Made by a program: the position numbers and the translations under genes. Of a stretch of 64,000 nucleotides of DNA, positions 1 through 12,319 are shown in pieces (the stretch's first letter is position 1; the number at the start of each line of letters is the position of its first letter). The DNA comes from Nocardioides dongkuii (GTDB lineage Bacteria; Actinomycetota; Actinomycetes; Propionibacteriales; Nocardioidaceae), in contig NZ_CP059903.1 in NCBI RefSeq assembly GCF_014127485.1, forward strand, positions 744,001 to 808,000, written 5' to 3'. Below the pieces are notes generated by a model that saw only the letters and a program-made list of their open reading frames with translations, had not been told where the DNA came from and made no database searches.

Positions 1-1233
1 GTCTACCTGACCTACGCCGTGTTCACGAAGAAGTTCACCGAGTACGACGAGGTCACCCTGCAGACCTCGAAGATCGGCCTGCAGCTGCCCGACCGCGCCG
101 ACGTCAAGATCCGCGGCGTCATCGTCGGGGAGGTCATCGACTCCCGCGCGATCGATGACGACGGCAACGCCGAGCTGACCCTCGGGCTGTTCCCGGACCA
201 GCGCGACATCATCCCGGCCGACGTCACGGCGCGGATCCTGCCCAAGACGCTCTTCGGCGAGAAGTTCGTCGCGCTGCAGGTGCCCGACCAGCCCAGCGGC
301 GACCCCATCGAGGCGGGGGACCGGATCACCCAGACGGAGGTCTCGATCGAGGTCGAGAAGGTCCTCGCCGACCTCTACCCGCTGCTGCAGACCGTCCAGC
401 CGGTCCAGCTCAACAACACCCTCAACGCGGTCTCGACCGCTCTCGAGGGCCGCGGGGAGCAGCTGGGCGAGACCCTCGTGACGCTCGACGGCTACCTGAA
501 GCGGATCAACCCGCAGCTCCCGCTGCTCGTCGACGACCTGACGCTGGCCGCGCGCACCTCCGACGTCTACCGCGACATCCTGCCCGAGGTGGCGCAGATC
601 CTCCGGGACCAGATCGTCACCACCGGCACCCTCGAGGGCCGCGAGGACAAGCTGCGGGCCCTGTTCACCGACGTCTCGGCGTTCTCCGACTACACCCGCG
701 GCTTCCTCGCCCGCAACGAGCAGGCGCTCGTGCAGGTCGGCGAGGTCAGCGTGCCCACCCTCGAGCTGCTCGCCCGGTACTCCCCGGAGTTCCCCTGCCT
801 GGCCGGGGGCATCGTCGGCGCAGGCAAGCGGCAGGCCGAGGCGTTCCGCAACTACACCCTGCACATCAACCTCGAGCTGATCCCCAACCAGCCCCGGCGC
901 TACACCGAGGCCGACCAGCCGCGCTTCGGCGAGAGCCGCGACCCGCACTGCGGCACGCTGCCCGACCCGCCGTTCAACCAGGAGAACCGCTACCAGCAGC
1001 CGTCCTTCGACGACGGCGTCGACGAGGAGACCGGCAAGGGCACGATCCGCGTCGCTCCCGACCTGGAGCGCCGGGTCGTCGACCCCGGGCAGTACGTCGG
1101 CAGCGCGGCCGAGGCCGACCTGATCAACACCCTGCTCGCGCCCGTGCTGGGCCGCACCGAGGCGCAGGTGCCCGACCTCGGCGCCGTCCTGCTCGGGCCC
1201 ATGGTCCGTGGCTCGGAGGTGTCGCTGCGATGA
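1..1233 (+). CDS. mceA: MCE family protein, MceA-like (5' truncated)
   Basis: Secreted or membrane-anchored subunit of a Mce lipid-import system; MceA-F-type proteins form the periplasmic shuttle that works with YrbE permeases and an MceG ATPase. The frame is open from base 1, so the N-terminus and its membrane anchor lie upstream. The visible 410 residues contain the MlaD/MCE beta domain (about residues 15-95, including GVIVGEVIDS and FGEKFVALQV), then a long helical region and a Cys-containing C-terminal part (FPCLAGG, DPHCGTLPDPP) typical of MceA. It overlaps the next gene by 4 nt (ATGA). YrbE genes are expected just upstream but are outside the window. The mce subtype, and so the substrate, cannot be told from this sequence. 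Confidence 0.9.
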   Translation, partial: VYLTYAVFTKKFTEYDEVTLQTSKIGLQLPDRADVKIRGVIVGEVIDSRAIDDDGNAELTLGLFPDQRDIIPADVTARILPKTLFGEKFVALQVPDQPSGDPIEAGDRITQTEVSIEVEKVLADLYPLLQTVQPVQLNNTLNAVSTALEGRGEQLGETLVTLDGYLKRINPQLPLLVDDLTLAARTSDVYRDILPEVAQILRDQIVTTGTLEGREDKLRALFTDVSAFSDYTRGFLARNEQALVQVGEVSVPTLELLARYSPEFPCLAGGIVGAGKRQAEAFRNYTLHINLELIPNQPRRYTEADQPRFGESRDPHCGTLPDPPFNQENRYQQPSFDDGVDEETGKGTIRVAPDLERRVVDPGQYVGSAAEADLINTLLAPVLGRTEAQVPDLGAVLLGPMVRGSEVSLR

Positions 1234-2279
1234 AGCTCCTGGACAAGAAGACCAGCGCCGACGCCAGCCGGCTGCTCGTCTTCATCCTGTTGACGACGAT
1301 GGCCACCTCGCTCCTGGTGATCCTCATCGGCAACGTCACCTTCGGTGAGGCCCGCTCCTACCGCGCGGTCTTCACCGACGTGACCGGCGTGGTCGAGGGC
1401 GACGACGTCCGGGTCGCCGGCGTGAAGGTCGGCACCGTCGAGGACATCGAGCTGCGCGACGACCGCGCGGTGCTCACCTTCAGCGTGGCCGAGGGCACCA
1501 GCGTCACCGGCGCGACCGAGGCGACCGTGCGCTACCGCAACCTCGTCGGCCAGCGCTACGTGTCGCTGACCGACGGCATCGGCGACGCCCGGGAGCTGAA
1601 GGAGGGCGCCACGATCCCGGTCGAGCGCACCGCCCCGGCGCTCGACCTCACCGTGCTGTTCAACGGCTTCAAGCCGCTCTTCGAGGCGCTCACGCCCGAG
1701 GACGTCAACCGGCTCTCCTACGAGATCGTCCAGGTCTTCCAGGGCGAGGGCGGCACGGTCGAGAGCCTGCTCGCCAACACCGCCTCGATCACGACGACGC
1801 TCGCCGACCGCGACGAGGTGATCAGCAGCCTGATCACGAACCTCGACGACGTGCTGACCCGGATCGGCCGGCGCGACGACGAGCTCTCCGCGCTGATCGT
1901 GAACTTCCGCGACCTGGTCGGCGGCCTCAAGGACGACCGCCGGGCGATCCTGGGGTCGCTGGAGCAGATCTCCGTGCTCTCGACGGAGACCGCCGGCCTG
2001 GTGGACGGCATCCGCGAGCCGTTCGTGAAGGACATCCGCGAGCTGCGGCGGTTCGCCGGCAACCTCAACGAGCCGCAGAACCGCGCCGAGCTGGACCGCG
2101 CGATGCAGGTCCTCCCGATCAAGCTGGAGAAGATCGGCCGCACCGCGATCTACGGCTCCTACTTCAACTTCTTCCTCTGCGACTTCAAGGCCGACGTCTC
2201 CCTGGCCGGGCAGGAGCTGGTCGGGCTGCAGTTCCCGCCGGACGGCCTCAAGGCGCCCGAGAGGTGTGACCTCGGATGA
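1230..2279 (+). CDS. mceB: MCE family protein, MceB-like
   Basis: Second Mce subunit, 349 aa, predicted to be anchored by an N-terminal membrane segment (about residues 13-35) with the rest outside the membrane. The MCE domain follows (about 40-125: FTDVTGVVEGDDVRVAGVKV, YRNLVGQRYV), then a long alpha-helical region as expected for the shuttle barrel. The C-terminus has the pattern YGSYFNFFLCDF that ends MceB-type proteins. The start ATG overlaps the mceA stop and the stop overlaps the next ATG, so translation is probably coupled along the operon. Family and position both support the call; substrate unknown. Confidence 0.92.
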   Translation: MKLLDKKTSADASRLLVFILLTTMATSLLVILIGNVTFGEARSYRAVFTDVTGVVEGDDVRVAGVKVGTVEDIELRDDRAVLTFSVAEGTSVTGATEATVRYRNLVGQRYVSLTDGIGDARELKEGATIPVERTAPALDLTVLFNGFKPLFEALTPEDVNRLSYEIVQVFQGEGGTVESLLANTASITTTLADRDEVISSLITNLDDVLTRIGRRDDELSALIVNFRDLVGGLKDDRRAILGSLEQISVLSTETAGLVDGIREPFVKDIRELRRFAGNLNEPQNRAELDRAMQVLPIKLEKIGRTAIYGSYFNFFLCDFKADVSLAGQELVGLQFPPDGLKAPERCDLG

Positions 2280-3244
2280 AGCCCTTCCGCGACCGCAACC
2301 CCGTGACCATCGGGCTGGTCGGCATCGTCGTGCTGGCCGCCATGCTGGTCGCCGCGTTCCGCGCCCAGGACCTGCCGCTCATCGGCGGGGGCGACACCTA
2401 CTACGCGGCGTTCACCGAGGCCGGCGGCCTCGAGCCCGACGACGAGGTCCGCATCGCCGGCGTCCGGGTCGGCATCGTGGAGTCCATCGAGCTCGACGAG
2501 GGCGAGGTCAAGGTCGGCTTCCGGCTCGAGGAGCCCGCCGACCTCGGCCAGGAGACCGGCGCCGCGATCAAGGTCAAGACGCTGCTCGGCGACATGTTCC
2601 TCGCGCTCGAGCCCGCCGGTCCCGGCGAGCTGAAGGAGGGCGCCGAGATCCCCGCCGACCGCACGGTCGCGCCGTACGACGTGGTCGAGGCGTTCGAGGG
2701 GCTCGCCGACACCGCGGGGGAGATCGACTCCGACCAGCTGGCCGAGGCGTTCACCACGGTGGCCGACCTGGGGCGCGACACGCCCGAGGAGTTCCGCGCG
2801 GCGCTGGACGGGCTCTCGCGGCTCTCCCGCAACCTGGCCGCCAAGGACGACGAGATCGGGTCGCTGCTGCAGAGCCTGACCAAGGTCACCGCCGTGCTCG
2901 ACGAGCGCGGCCAGGACCTCGTCGACCTGATGGCCGACGCCGACGTGCTCTTCCGGGCGCTGGTGAACCGCCGCGACGTCGTGCACCAGTTGCTGGTGAC
3001 CACCACGCAGATGTCGACCGAGCTGACCGCGCTGGTCCGCGAGAGCCGCGCCGACCTCACGCCGGCGCTCGAGGAGCTCGAGGGCGTCGTGAACCTGCTG
3101 CTGAAGAACGAGGACAACCTCGACTCCGCCCTGCGGCTGATGGCCCCGTTCTACCGGGTGTTCGCCAACACGCTCTCGACCGGGCCGTGGTTCGACACCT
3201 TCATCCAGAACTTCCCGTCCTCGCTCCCGCAGCTGGGAGGCTGA
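2276..3244 (+). CDS. mceC: MCE family protein, MceC-like
   Basis: Third Mce subunit, 322 aa. An N-terminal membrane anchor (about residues 12-30, VTIGLVGIVVLAAMLVAAF) is followed by the MCE domain (FTEAGGLEPDDEVRIAGVRV, then KVKTLLGDMFLAL) and a helical C-terminal region ending near FANTLSTGPWFDTFIQNF, a pattern common in MceC. The 4-nt overlap with mceB and 1-nt gap to mceD indicate a single transcript. Length and layout are normal for the family, and nothing appears broken. Confidence 0.92.
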   Translation: MKPFRDRNPVTIGLVGIVVLAAMLVAAFRAQDLPLIGGGDTYYAAFTEAGGLEPDDEVRIAGVRVGIVESIELDEGEVKVGFRLEEPADLGQETGAAIKVKTLLGDMFLALEPAGPGELKEGAEIPADRTVAPYDVVEAFEGLADTAGEIDSDQLAEAFTTVADLGRDTPEEFRAALDGLSRLSRNLAAKDDEIGSLLQSLTKVTAVLDERGQDLVDLMADADVLFRALVNRRDVVHQLLVTTTQMSTELTALVRESRADLTPALEELEGVVNLLLKNEDNLDSALRLMAPFYRVFANTLSTGPWFDTFIQNFPSSLPQLGG

Positions 3245-3245
3245 G

Positions 3246-4430
3246 ATGTCCACCCCGACGCTGTCCGACCGCCTGCCGCGGATCCTCGTGCCGCTGGTGG
3301 TGCTCGCGCTCGTCGCGGCCGCCGCGATCTCCGTGCTCGGCGCCGACGACCGCAAGACCGTCACGGCGCACTTCCCCCGGGCCATCTCGGTCTTCGAGGG
3401 CAGCGACGTGCGGGTGCTCGGCGTCCCCGTCGGCGAGGTCGTGTCAGTGACCCCCTCGGGCACCGAGGTCGTCGTCGAGATGGCCTACGACGCCGAGGTC
3501 GACGTCCCGGCCGACGCGCAGGCGCTGATCGTGGCGCCGAGCATCGTGGGCGACCGCTACATCCAGCTCTCCCCGGCGTACGAGGACGGCAAGGTGCTCG
3601 CCGACGACGCCGAGATCGACGCCGAGGACAGCGCGATGCCGGTCGAGCTCGACCAGATCTACGCCAACCTCGACGAGCTGAGCGTCGCGCTGGGCCCGGA
3701 GGGCGCCAACAAGGAGGGTGCGCTCTCCGACCTGCTCACCCAGACCGCCGAGCAGTTCAGCGGTCAGGGCGAGGCGGTCAACCAGACGATCCGGGACTTC
3801 TCGGCCCTCTCGACGACCCTCGAGGACAACAAGGAGGAGCTGTTCGGGGCGACCCGCCAGCTCGGCCAGTTCGTCGAGACGCTCGCCGAGAACGACACGA
3901 CGGTCCGCGAGTTCAACCAGTCGCTGGCGCGGGTCTCGACGCTGCTCTCCGACGAACGGGAGGAGCTCGCCACGTCGCTCGACAACCTCGGGACGGCGCT
4001 CGGCGAGGTGAAGAGGTTCGTCTCCGACAACCGCGCGGTCCTGGGCCGCGACATCAAGGGCCTGCAGCGGGTCACCCAGGTCCTCGTGAAGCAGCGCGAG
4101 GCGGTCGACGAGATCCTCCAGATCGCGCCGCTCGCGCTCAACAACCTCGGCCTGACCTACAACCCGCAGGCCGGCACGCTCGACGTCCGGGCGAACCTCG
4201 GCTACCTGATCGAGCAGCTGCAGGTCGACCCCCTGCTCTACGTCTGCACGCAGCTCGAGCAGATCCAGGGCGCGGGCCAGCTGTGCAAGCAGCTGCGCGA
4301 CCTGCTGCCGAAGTTCGGTGACGCGCGGGCCGGCTCCCGGTCCCGCCCCGCGGCCGTCGGCCCCGCCTCCACCGGGTCGCCGGACCGGTTCGACCTCTCC
4401 CTCCTCGGCCTCGTGGAGGACCCGTCGTGA
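3246..4430 (+). CDS. mceD: MCE family protein, MceD-like
   Basis: Fourth Mce subunit, 394 aa, with one N-terminal membrane segment (about residues 14-32) and the MCE domain (FPRAISVFEGSDVRVLGVPV, SIVGDRYIQL). The C-terminal region contains paired cysteines (LYVCTQLEQ, GQLCKQLRDLLP) as in MceD-type proteins and ends in a polar, proline/serine-rich tail. It starts 1 nt after mceC and overlaps mceE by 4 nt. The function is inferred from the family and the operon: part of the extracytoplasmic lipid conduit. Confidence 0.92.
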   Translation: MSTPTLSDRLPRILVPLVVLALVAAAAISVLGADDRKTVTAHFPRAISVFEGSDVRVLGVPVGEVVSVTPSGTEVVVEMAYDAEVDVPADAQALIVAPSIVGDRYIQLSPAYEDGKVLADDAEIDAEDSAMPVELDQIYANLDELSVALGPEGANKEGALSDLLTQTAEQFSGQGEAVNQTIRDFSALSTTLEDNKEELFGATRQLGQFVETLAENDTTVREFNQSLARVSTLLSDEREELATSLDNLGTALGEVKRFVSDNRAVLGRDIKGLQRVTQVLVKQREAVDEILQIAPLALNNLGLTYNPQAGTLDVRANLGYLIEQLQVDPLLYVCTQLEQIQGAGQLCKQLRDLLPKFGDARAGSRSRPAAVGPASTGSPDRFDLSLLGLVEDPS

Positions 4431-5863
4431 ACCGTCTCCAGGCTGTCCTGCTCACGGTCGTCGGTGCGCTGACGCTCAGCGCGTGCGAGTTCAGCATCTA
4501 CGACCTCCCGCTCCCCGGCGGCACCGACGTGGGGGAGGACGCCATCGAGGTCACGGTGCAGTTCAACGACGTCCTTGACCTGGTGCCCCAGTCGACGGTC
4601 AAGGTCAACGACGTGAGCGTCGGCATGGTGCGGGAGATCCGCGTCGACGACTACACCGCGGAGGTGGTGCTCGAGGTCCGCGAGGACACCGAGCTGCCCG
4701 CCGACGCGGAGGCGAGGATCCGGCAGACCAGCCTGCTCGGCGAGAAGTTCGTGGAGCTGGCCGCCCCCGAGGGCGGGGGCAGCGCCGAGCTGCTGGCCGA
4801 CGGCGCGGTGATCCCGCTCGAGCGCACCGGCCGCAACCCGGAGGTCGAGGAGGTCTTCGCCGCGCTCAGCCTGGTGCTCAACGGTGGCGGCATCGCCCAG
4901 CTGCGCACCATCAACATCGAGCTCGCCGACGCCCTCGAGGGGCGCGAGGGGTCGGTGCGCAACGTGCTCAGCGAGATCGAGAGCTTCACCGGCCAGCTCG
5001 CGGACCGCAAGGGCGAGATCGTGCGCGCCATCGAGTCCATCGACGCGCTGGCCCGCGGGATCCAGGACGAGCAGGGCACCATCGACGCCGCGCTCGACGA
5101 GCTCCCCAGCGCGATCCGGTCCATCGACTCCCAGCGCGCCGACCTGGTGAAGATGCTCCAGTCGCTCAACCGGCTCGGTGACATCGGCGTCCGGGTCATC
5201 CGCGCCACCAAGGACGACACCATCGCGGCCCTGGACTCCCTCGACCCGGTGCTGACCCAGCTGGCGAACGCCGGCGACGACTTCGCCCACGCGTTCCAGA
5301 CCTTCTTCACCTACCCCTTCGTCGACGAGGTCGTCGGGCGCGACCCCCAGGTGGCCCGCAACCTGCACATGGGCGACTACACCAACCTCGCGATCCAGCT
5401 CGACCTGCAGCTCGACAAGCTGCTGACCAACCCGCCCGGCCTGCCCAACGAGTGCGTGCGGCTCGAGGAGATCCCTGCCGAGCTCCCGCTCGAGGACATC
5501 CTCGGCCTCCAGAACCTCTGCGAGAAGGCGCTCGCCGCGATCAACGAGTGCCTCCAGAAGCAGACCGTCGACGCCTGCCTCGGCATCCCCGCCGCGGTGA
5601 TCGGCGCGGTCTGCGACAAGCTCCCGATCCCGATCGTCTGCGGGCGTCGCGGTGGCGGCGGTGGCGGCGGGGGCCTGCTCCCGCTCCCGGACCTGCCGGG
5701 GATCGGTGACCTCCCGATCATCGGCGGCCTGCTGCGCACGCCGTTCACCGCCGACGGCGCCACCCCGGACGCCGCGGGCTCCTCCCCGGGCACGCCGGAG
5801 GGCCTCGCGGCGTACGACCCCGACCTCGTCCGCCTGCTCGTCCCCGGGATGGTGACGCGATGA
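4427..5863 (+). CDS. mceE: MCE family lipoprotein, MceE-like
   Basis: Fifth Mce subunit, 478 aa, and the lipoprotein of the set: the N-terminus is a lipoprotein signal with lipobox LSAC, predicting lipidation of Cys20. The MCE domain follows (VQFNDVLDLVPQSTVKVNDV, RQTSLLGEKFVEL). The helical region is followed by a Cys-rich segment (NECVRLEE, LQNLCEKA, NECLQKQ, DACLGIP, AVCDKLP, IVCGRR), a run of glycines near residue 410 and a proline/glycine-rich tail. A Cys-rich C-terminus and lipobox are usual for MceE/LprK proteins. It overlaps mceD and mceF by 4 nt each. Confidence 0.92.
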   Translation: MNRLQAVLLTVVGALTLSACEFSIYDLPLPGGTDVGEDAIEVTVQFNDVLDLVPQSTVKVNDVSVGMVREIRVDDYTAEVVLEVREDTELPADAEARIRQTSLLGEKFVELAAPEGGGSAELLADGAVIPLERTGRNPEVEEVFAALSLVLNGGGIAQLRTINIELADALEGREGSVRNVLSEIESFTGQLADRKGEIVRAIESIDALARGIQDEQGTIDAALDELPSAIRSIDSQRADLVKMLQSLNRLGDIGVRVIRATKDDTIAALDSLDPVLTQLANAGDDFAHAFQTFFTYPFVDEVVGRDPQVARNLHMGDYTNLAIQLDLQLDKLLTNPPGLPNECVRLEEIPAELPLEDILGLQNLCEKALAAINECLQKQTVDACLGIPAAVIGAVCDKLPIPIVCGRRGGGGGGGGLLPLPDLPGIGDLPIIGGLLRTPFTADGATPDAAGSSPGTPEGLAAYDPDLVRLLVPGMVTR

Positions 5864-7143
5864 TCACCCGCCGCACGAAGCTCCAGCTGCTGGTCTTCGC
5901 GATCATCACGCTGCTCGGCGTCAGCTACGTCGGCGCCCGCTACGCCCAGCTCGACCGGCTCTTCGTCGACGACACCTACACGGTGGTCGCGCACTTCGAG
6001 GAGTCCGGCGGCATCTTCGCCGGCGCGGAGGTGACCTACCGCGGCGTCGGCATCGGCGACGTCGAGGAGCTGGTCCTCACCGAGGAGGGCGTCGACGTCC
6101 ACCTGCGCATCGAGAAGAGCAGCGACCCGATCCCCGCCGACACCGCGGCGCTCGTGGGCAACCGGTCGGCGGTCGGCGAGCAGTACGTCGAGCTGCAGCC
6201 CCGCACCGAGGACGGCCCCTACCTCGAGGACGACTCCGAGATCGCCGTCGAGGACACCGCGGTCCCGATCTCGACCACGAAGCTGCTGACCGACCTCTCC
6301 AACACGGTCAACTCCGTCGAGGAGGCCGCGCTGCGCACCACGATCCTCGAGCTCGGCACCGCCTTCGAGGGCACCGGGGAGACGCTGCAGCAGATCATCG
6401 ACACCGGCAGCTCGTTCATCGAGACCGCCAACGACAACTTCGACGTCACCACCGCGCTCCTCGAGGACAGCAACGTCGTCCTCGAGGGCCAGATCGACTC
6501 GGCCGGGGCGCTGCGGACCTTCGCCCGCGACCTCTCGCTGTTCACCGGCACCCTCGCGACCAGCGACCGCGACCTGCGCCGGCTCATCGACACCGGCGGC
6601 GCGTCGGTGACCGAGGTCCGCACCTTCCTGGAGGAGAACGAGGTCCCGCTGGCGGGCCTGCTCGACAACGTGATCACGACCGGGCAGACCGTCGTGCGCC
6701 GGATCCCGGCCCTGCGCCAGATGCTCGTGCTCTACCCGTACGTCGTGGAGGGCGGCTACACCGTCGTCGACAAGAACAGCGAGGGGCTCTACGACGCCCA
6801 CTTCGGGCTCGTGCTGACCGAGGCGCCGCTGTGCCTGGAGGGGTACGACGGCACCGACCGCCGCACGCCGGACGACCGCGGCAACCGGCCGATGAACGAG
6901 GACGCCCGCTGCACGGAGTCGCCCGCGATCACCAACTCCCGCGGCTCCCACACGGCGCCCCGGCCCGCCGCGGACGTCGATCCCGACAGCGTCATCGGCA
7001 GCTACGACCGCACGACCGGCTCCTTCGCCTGGGGCGCCGAGGACGCGGGGGACCGGACCACCGGTAGCCTCGCCCCCCGGAGCTTCGGGAAGGAGTCCTG
7101 GAAGTGGCTGTTCCTCCAGCCCATGACGACGGCGTCGCGCTGA
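5860..7143 (+). CDS. mceF: MCE family protein, MceF-like
   Basis: Sixth Mce subunit, 427 aa. An N-terminal anchor (about residues 8-24, LQLLVFAIITLLGVSYV) and MCE domain (FEESGGIFAGAEVTYRGVGI, GNRSAVGEQYVEL) precede a helical domain. The C-terminal half has the MceF-like stretch LVLYPYVVEGGYTVV and two cysteines (APLCLEGYDG, DARCTESP). The C-terminus GKESWKWLFLQPM overlaps the start of the next gene by 40 nt, because the next gene's Shine-Dalgarno sequence is inside the end of mceF. It completes a canonical mceABCDEF order. Confidence 0.92.
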   Translation: MITRRTKLQLLVFAIITLLGVSYVGARYAQLDRLFVDDTYTVVAHFEESGGIFAGAEVTYRGVGIGDVEELVLTEEGVDVHLRIEKSSDPIPADTAALVGNRSAVGEQYVELQPRTEDGPYLEDDSEIAVEDTAVPISTTKLLTDLSNTVNSVEEAALRTTILELGTAFEGTGETLQQIIDTGSSFIETANDNFDVTTALLEDSNVVLEGQIDSAGALRTFARDLSLFTGTLATSDRDLRRLIDTGGASVTEVRTFLEENEVPLAGLLDNVITTGQTVVRRIPALRQMLVLYPYVVEGGYTVVDKNSEGLYDAHFGLVLTEAPLCLEGYDGTDRRTPDDRGNRPMNEDARCTESPAITNSRGSHTAPRPAADVDPDSVIGSYDRTTGSFAWGAEDAGDRTTGSLAPRSFGKESWKWLFLQPMTTASR

Positions 7144-7763
7144 GCGTGCCGGGCCACCGGCCCGGCTCCGGCCGCGCCCGCCTGGTCCTGACCGTCGTCC
7201 TTGCCCTCGCCCTCGTGGCGTCCGCGGTCGTGCTCGGCGTCGTGCTCTGGGACCGCCGCGGCGAGGCCGACGACGTCCAGCGCGAGCGCGACCGGGCGAT
7301 GGCGCAGGCCGAGCAGTTCGTGCTGCGCATCGGCACCTTCGGCCCGGACCTCCTCGAGGGCGAGCAGATGCCGGAGTTCCGCGACCGGGTCGCGGAGGTG
7401 CTCACGCCCAAGGCGGTCACCGAGTTCGAGGCCCAGGTCGTCGTCGCCGAGCAGCTGGTCGCCCAGCAGGAGGCCGAGCGCAGCGCCGAGGTCTTCGGCA
7501 CCGGCGTCTCCGACCTCGACGAGGACTCCGCCACGGCGCTGGTCGCCGGCGCGTTCACCAACACCGTCGCCGGTGAGGCCGGCGCGCCGTTCCCGGTCTA
7601 CCTGCGGCTGCGGATGCTCAAGGTCGACGGCGAGTGGCTCGTCGACGACTTCGGGTCGGCCGTGCAGGAGGAGGACGAGGGCGCGCTCCCGGGCGGCACC
7701 TCGCCGTCCACCGAGCCGTCCGTCCCGCCCGCCACCGAGCCGTCGGGAGAGGCGACCCCGTGA
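7104..7763 (+). CDS. Mce-associated membrane protein
   Basis: Single-pass membrane protein of 219 aa that resembles the Mce-associated (Mas) proteins encoded after mceF in mycobacteria and relatives. These are thought to assist or stabilise the Mce complex, with a NTF2/VirB8-like fold predicted for some. The N-terminal tail is followed by a membrane helix (about residues 27-48, LVLTVVLALALVASAVVLGV) and an extracytoplasmic domain, then an acidic, Ser/Pro-rich tail. GTG 7104 was chosen because AAGGAG lies at 7090-7095, 8 nt upstream; this makes it overlap mceF by 40 nt. An alternative GTG at 7146 starts after the mceF stop but has no comparable ribosome site. Confidence 0.8.
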   Translation: MAVPPAHDDGVALSVPGHRPGSGRARLVLTVVLALALVASAVVLGVVLWDRRGEADDVQRERDRAMAQAEQFVLRIGTFGPDLLEGEQMPEFRDRVAEVLTPKAVTEFEAQVVVAEQLVAQQEAERSAEVFGTGVSDLDEDSATALVAGAFTNTVAGEAGAPFPVYLRLRMLKVDGEWLVDDFGSAVQEEDEGALPGGTSPSTEPSVPPATEPSGEATP

Positions 7764-8560
7764 CCCCCAGCTGGTACGACCTGCTCGACGTCGACCGCGA
7801 CGCCTCCGGCGACGAGATCCGCGCCGCCTGGCGCGCCCGCGTCGCCGACCTCGACCCCACCGACCGGCGCTTCGCCGTCCTCAACGAGGCGGCGGCGGTG
7901 CTGCTCGACCCGGACCGCCGGGCCGCGCACGACGCGGACCTCGCCGAGCAGGACGCGGCGGCCGAGCCGGTCGAGCCCGTCCAGCCCCTCGAGCCGGTCG
8001 AGCCCGGCGCGTCCGCCGAGACGGGGGAGCCGGCCGCGGACCGGGCGGGCGACCAGCCGGTCTCCGGCGGTCGCCGGGTGCCGCTCTGGCTGCCGGTCGT
8101 GCTCGCGGTGCTGGCGCTCGCGATCGCCGGCGCGGCGACCTGGTTCGCGGTGAACGAGCCCGCCGACGAGGAGGTGCTCGACGCCACCCGCACCGCGCAG
8201 GCGACGGCCGAGCGGGCGATCGTCCCGGTGCTCTCCTACGACCACCGCACCCTCGAGGAGGACAAGGCCGCGGCGGTCCGCTACCTCACCGACGACTTCC
8301 GCGACGACGACTACGAGCCGCTGTTCACCCAGATCGAGGAGAACGCGCCGTCGACCAAGGCCGTCGTGGAGGCGGCGGTGCGCGCCTCCGCGATCACCCG
8401 CGGCGGCCACGACCGCGTGCAGGTGCTGCTCTTCGTCGACCAGGTGACCACGAACGCCCAGACCACGGAGCCGGTGACCTACCGCAACCAGGTCACGGTG
8501 ACCATGGAGCGGGTCGGGGACCGCTGGCTGGTCGACGAGCTGCGCACCACCCGGGGCTGA
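7760..8560 (+). CDS. Mce-associated membrane protein with degenerate J-like N-terminus
   Basis: 266 aa, starting at GTG 7760, which overlaps the previous stop as GTGA. Residues 3-60 read like a J domain (SWYDLLDVDRDASGDEIRAA, then LNEAAAVLLDPDRRAAHD), but the HPD tripeptide needed to stimulate DnaK is absent; the equivalent loop reads LDPTD. An acidic, Pro/Glu-rich linker leads to a membrane helix (about 107-129) and a C-terminal domain ending VTVTMERVGDRWLVDEL, typical of Mce-associated proteins. The C-terminal assignment fits the operon position. What the J-like part does is unknown: a protein-interaction module without chaperone co-activity is an inference. Pfam DnaJ would probably score weakly. 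Confidence 0.75.
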   Translation: MTPSWYDLLDVDRDASGDEIRAAWRARVADLDPTDRRFAVLNEAAAVLLDPDRRAAHDADLAEQDAAAEPVEPVQPLEPVEPGASAETGEPAADRAGDQPVSGGRRVPLWLPVVLAVLALAIAGAATWFAVNEPADEEVLDATRTAQATAERAIVPVLSYDHRTLEEDKAAAVRYLTDDFRDDDYEPLFTQIEENAPSTKAVVEAAVRASAITRGGHDRVQVLLFVDQVTTNAQTTEPVTYRNQVTVTMERVGDRWLVDELRTTRG

Positions 8561-8597
8561 CCGGGGGTGACCGGGGCTGACCGGGGCTGTCCGGGGT
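8558..8597 (+). repeat. Four tandem copies of a 10-bp unit
   Basis: Consecutive units TGACCGGGGG, TGACCGGGGC, TGACCGGGGC and TGTCCGGGGT begin exactly on the stop codon of the preceding gene. Each unit carries TGA or TGT at its start. The array lies about 45 bp upstream of the first rpoB promoter candidate. It may be a simple slippage product; no function is claimed. Confidence 0.8.
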
Positions 8598-8641
8598 CGG
8601 GCGGGTGCCGCGACACGCGGTCCCCGGATGTGCGGAACGGC

Positions 8642-8670
8642 TTGACCTCGGGGCCCTCGCCGCGCATGAT
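8642..8670 (+). promoter_or_regulatory. Candidate housekeeping promoter P1 for rpoBC
   Basis: TTGACC at 8642-8647 and CATGAT at 8665-8670 are separated by 17 bp, close to the primary sigma-factor consensus (TTGAC intact, 4 of 6 in the -10). It would give a leader of about 155 nt before the rpoB start. Inferred from motif only. Confidence 0.45.
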
Positions 8671-8705
8671 CATGGCCACGCTCGTCGACCAGGCGCATGC
8701 AGATA

Positions 8706-8734
8706 TTGTGCTGCGCCCTGCGTGGGGGTATCGT
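8706..8734 (+). promoter_or_regulatory. Candidate promoter P2 for rpoBC
   Basis: TTGTGC at 8706-8711 and TATCGT at 8729-8734 are separated by 17 bp, downstream of P1 and about 90 nt before the rpoB start. The surrounding bases are noticeably more AT-rich than the flanking genes, which supports a promoter. Inferred from motif only. Confidence 0.45.
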
Positions 8735-8832
8735 CGCTCTTTGCGTCTGCCCTCAAATGCGAGTCTCCTGCCCGGTGGTTGACTTAGTGGTGGGCCGGAC
8801 GCGATCCAGTGCGAACCGTCGAAGGACACCTC

Positions 8833-12315
<3,483 letters not shown>

Positions 12316-12319
12316 TCGA

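Noticed and set aside
8809-8832. GTG 8809 as the rpoB start
   Set aside because: TTG 8833 has a well-spaced GAAGGA and restores the family N-terminus; the extra eight residues from 8809 have no counterpart in related RpoB.
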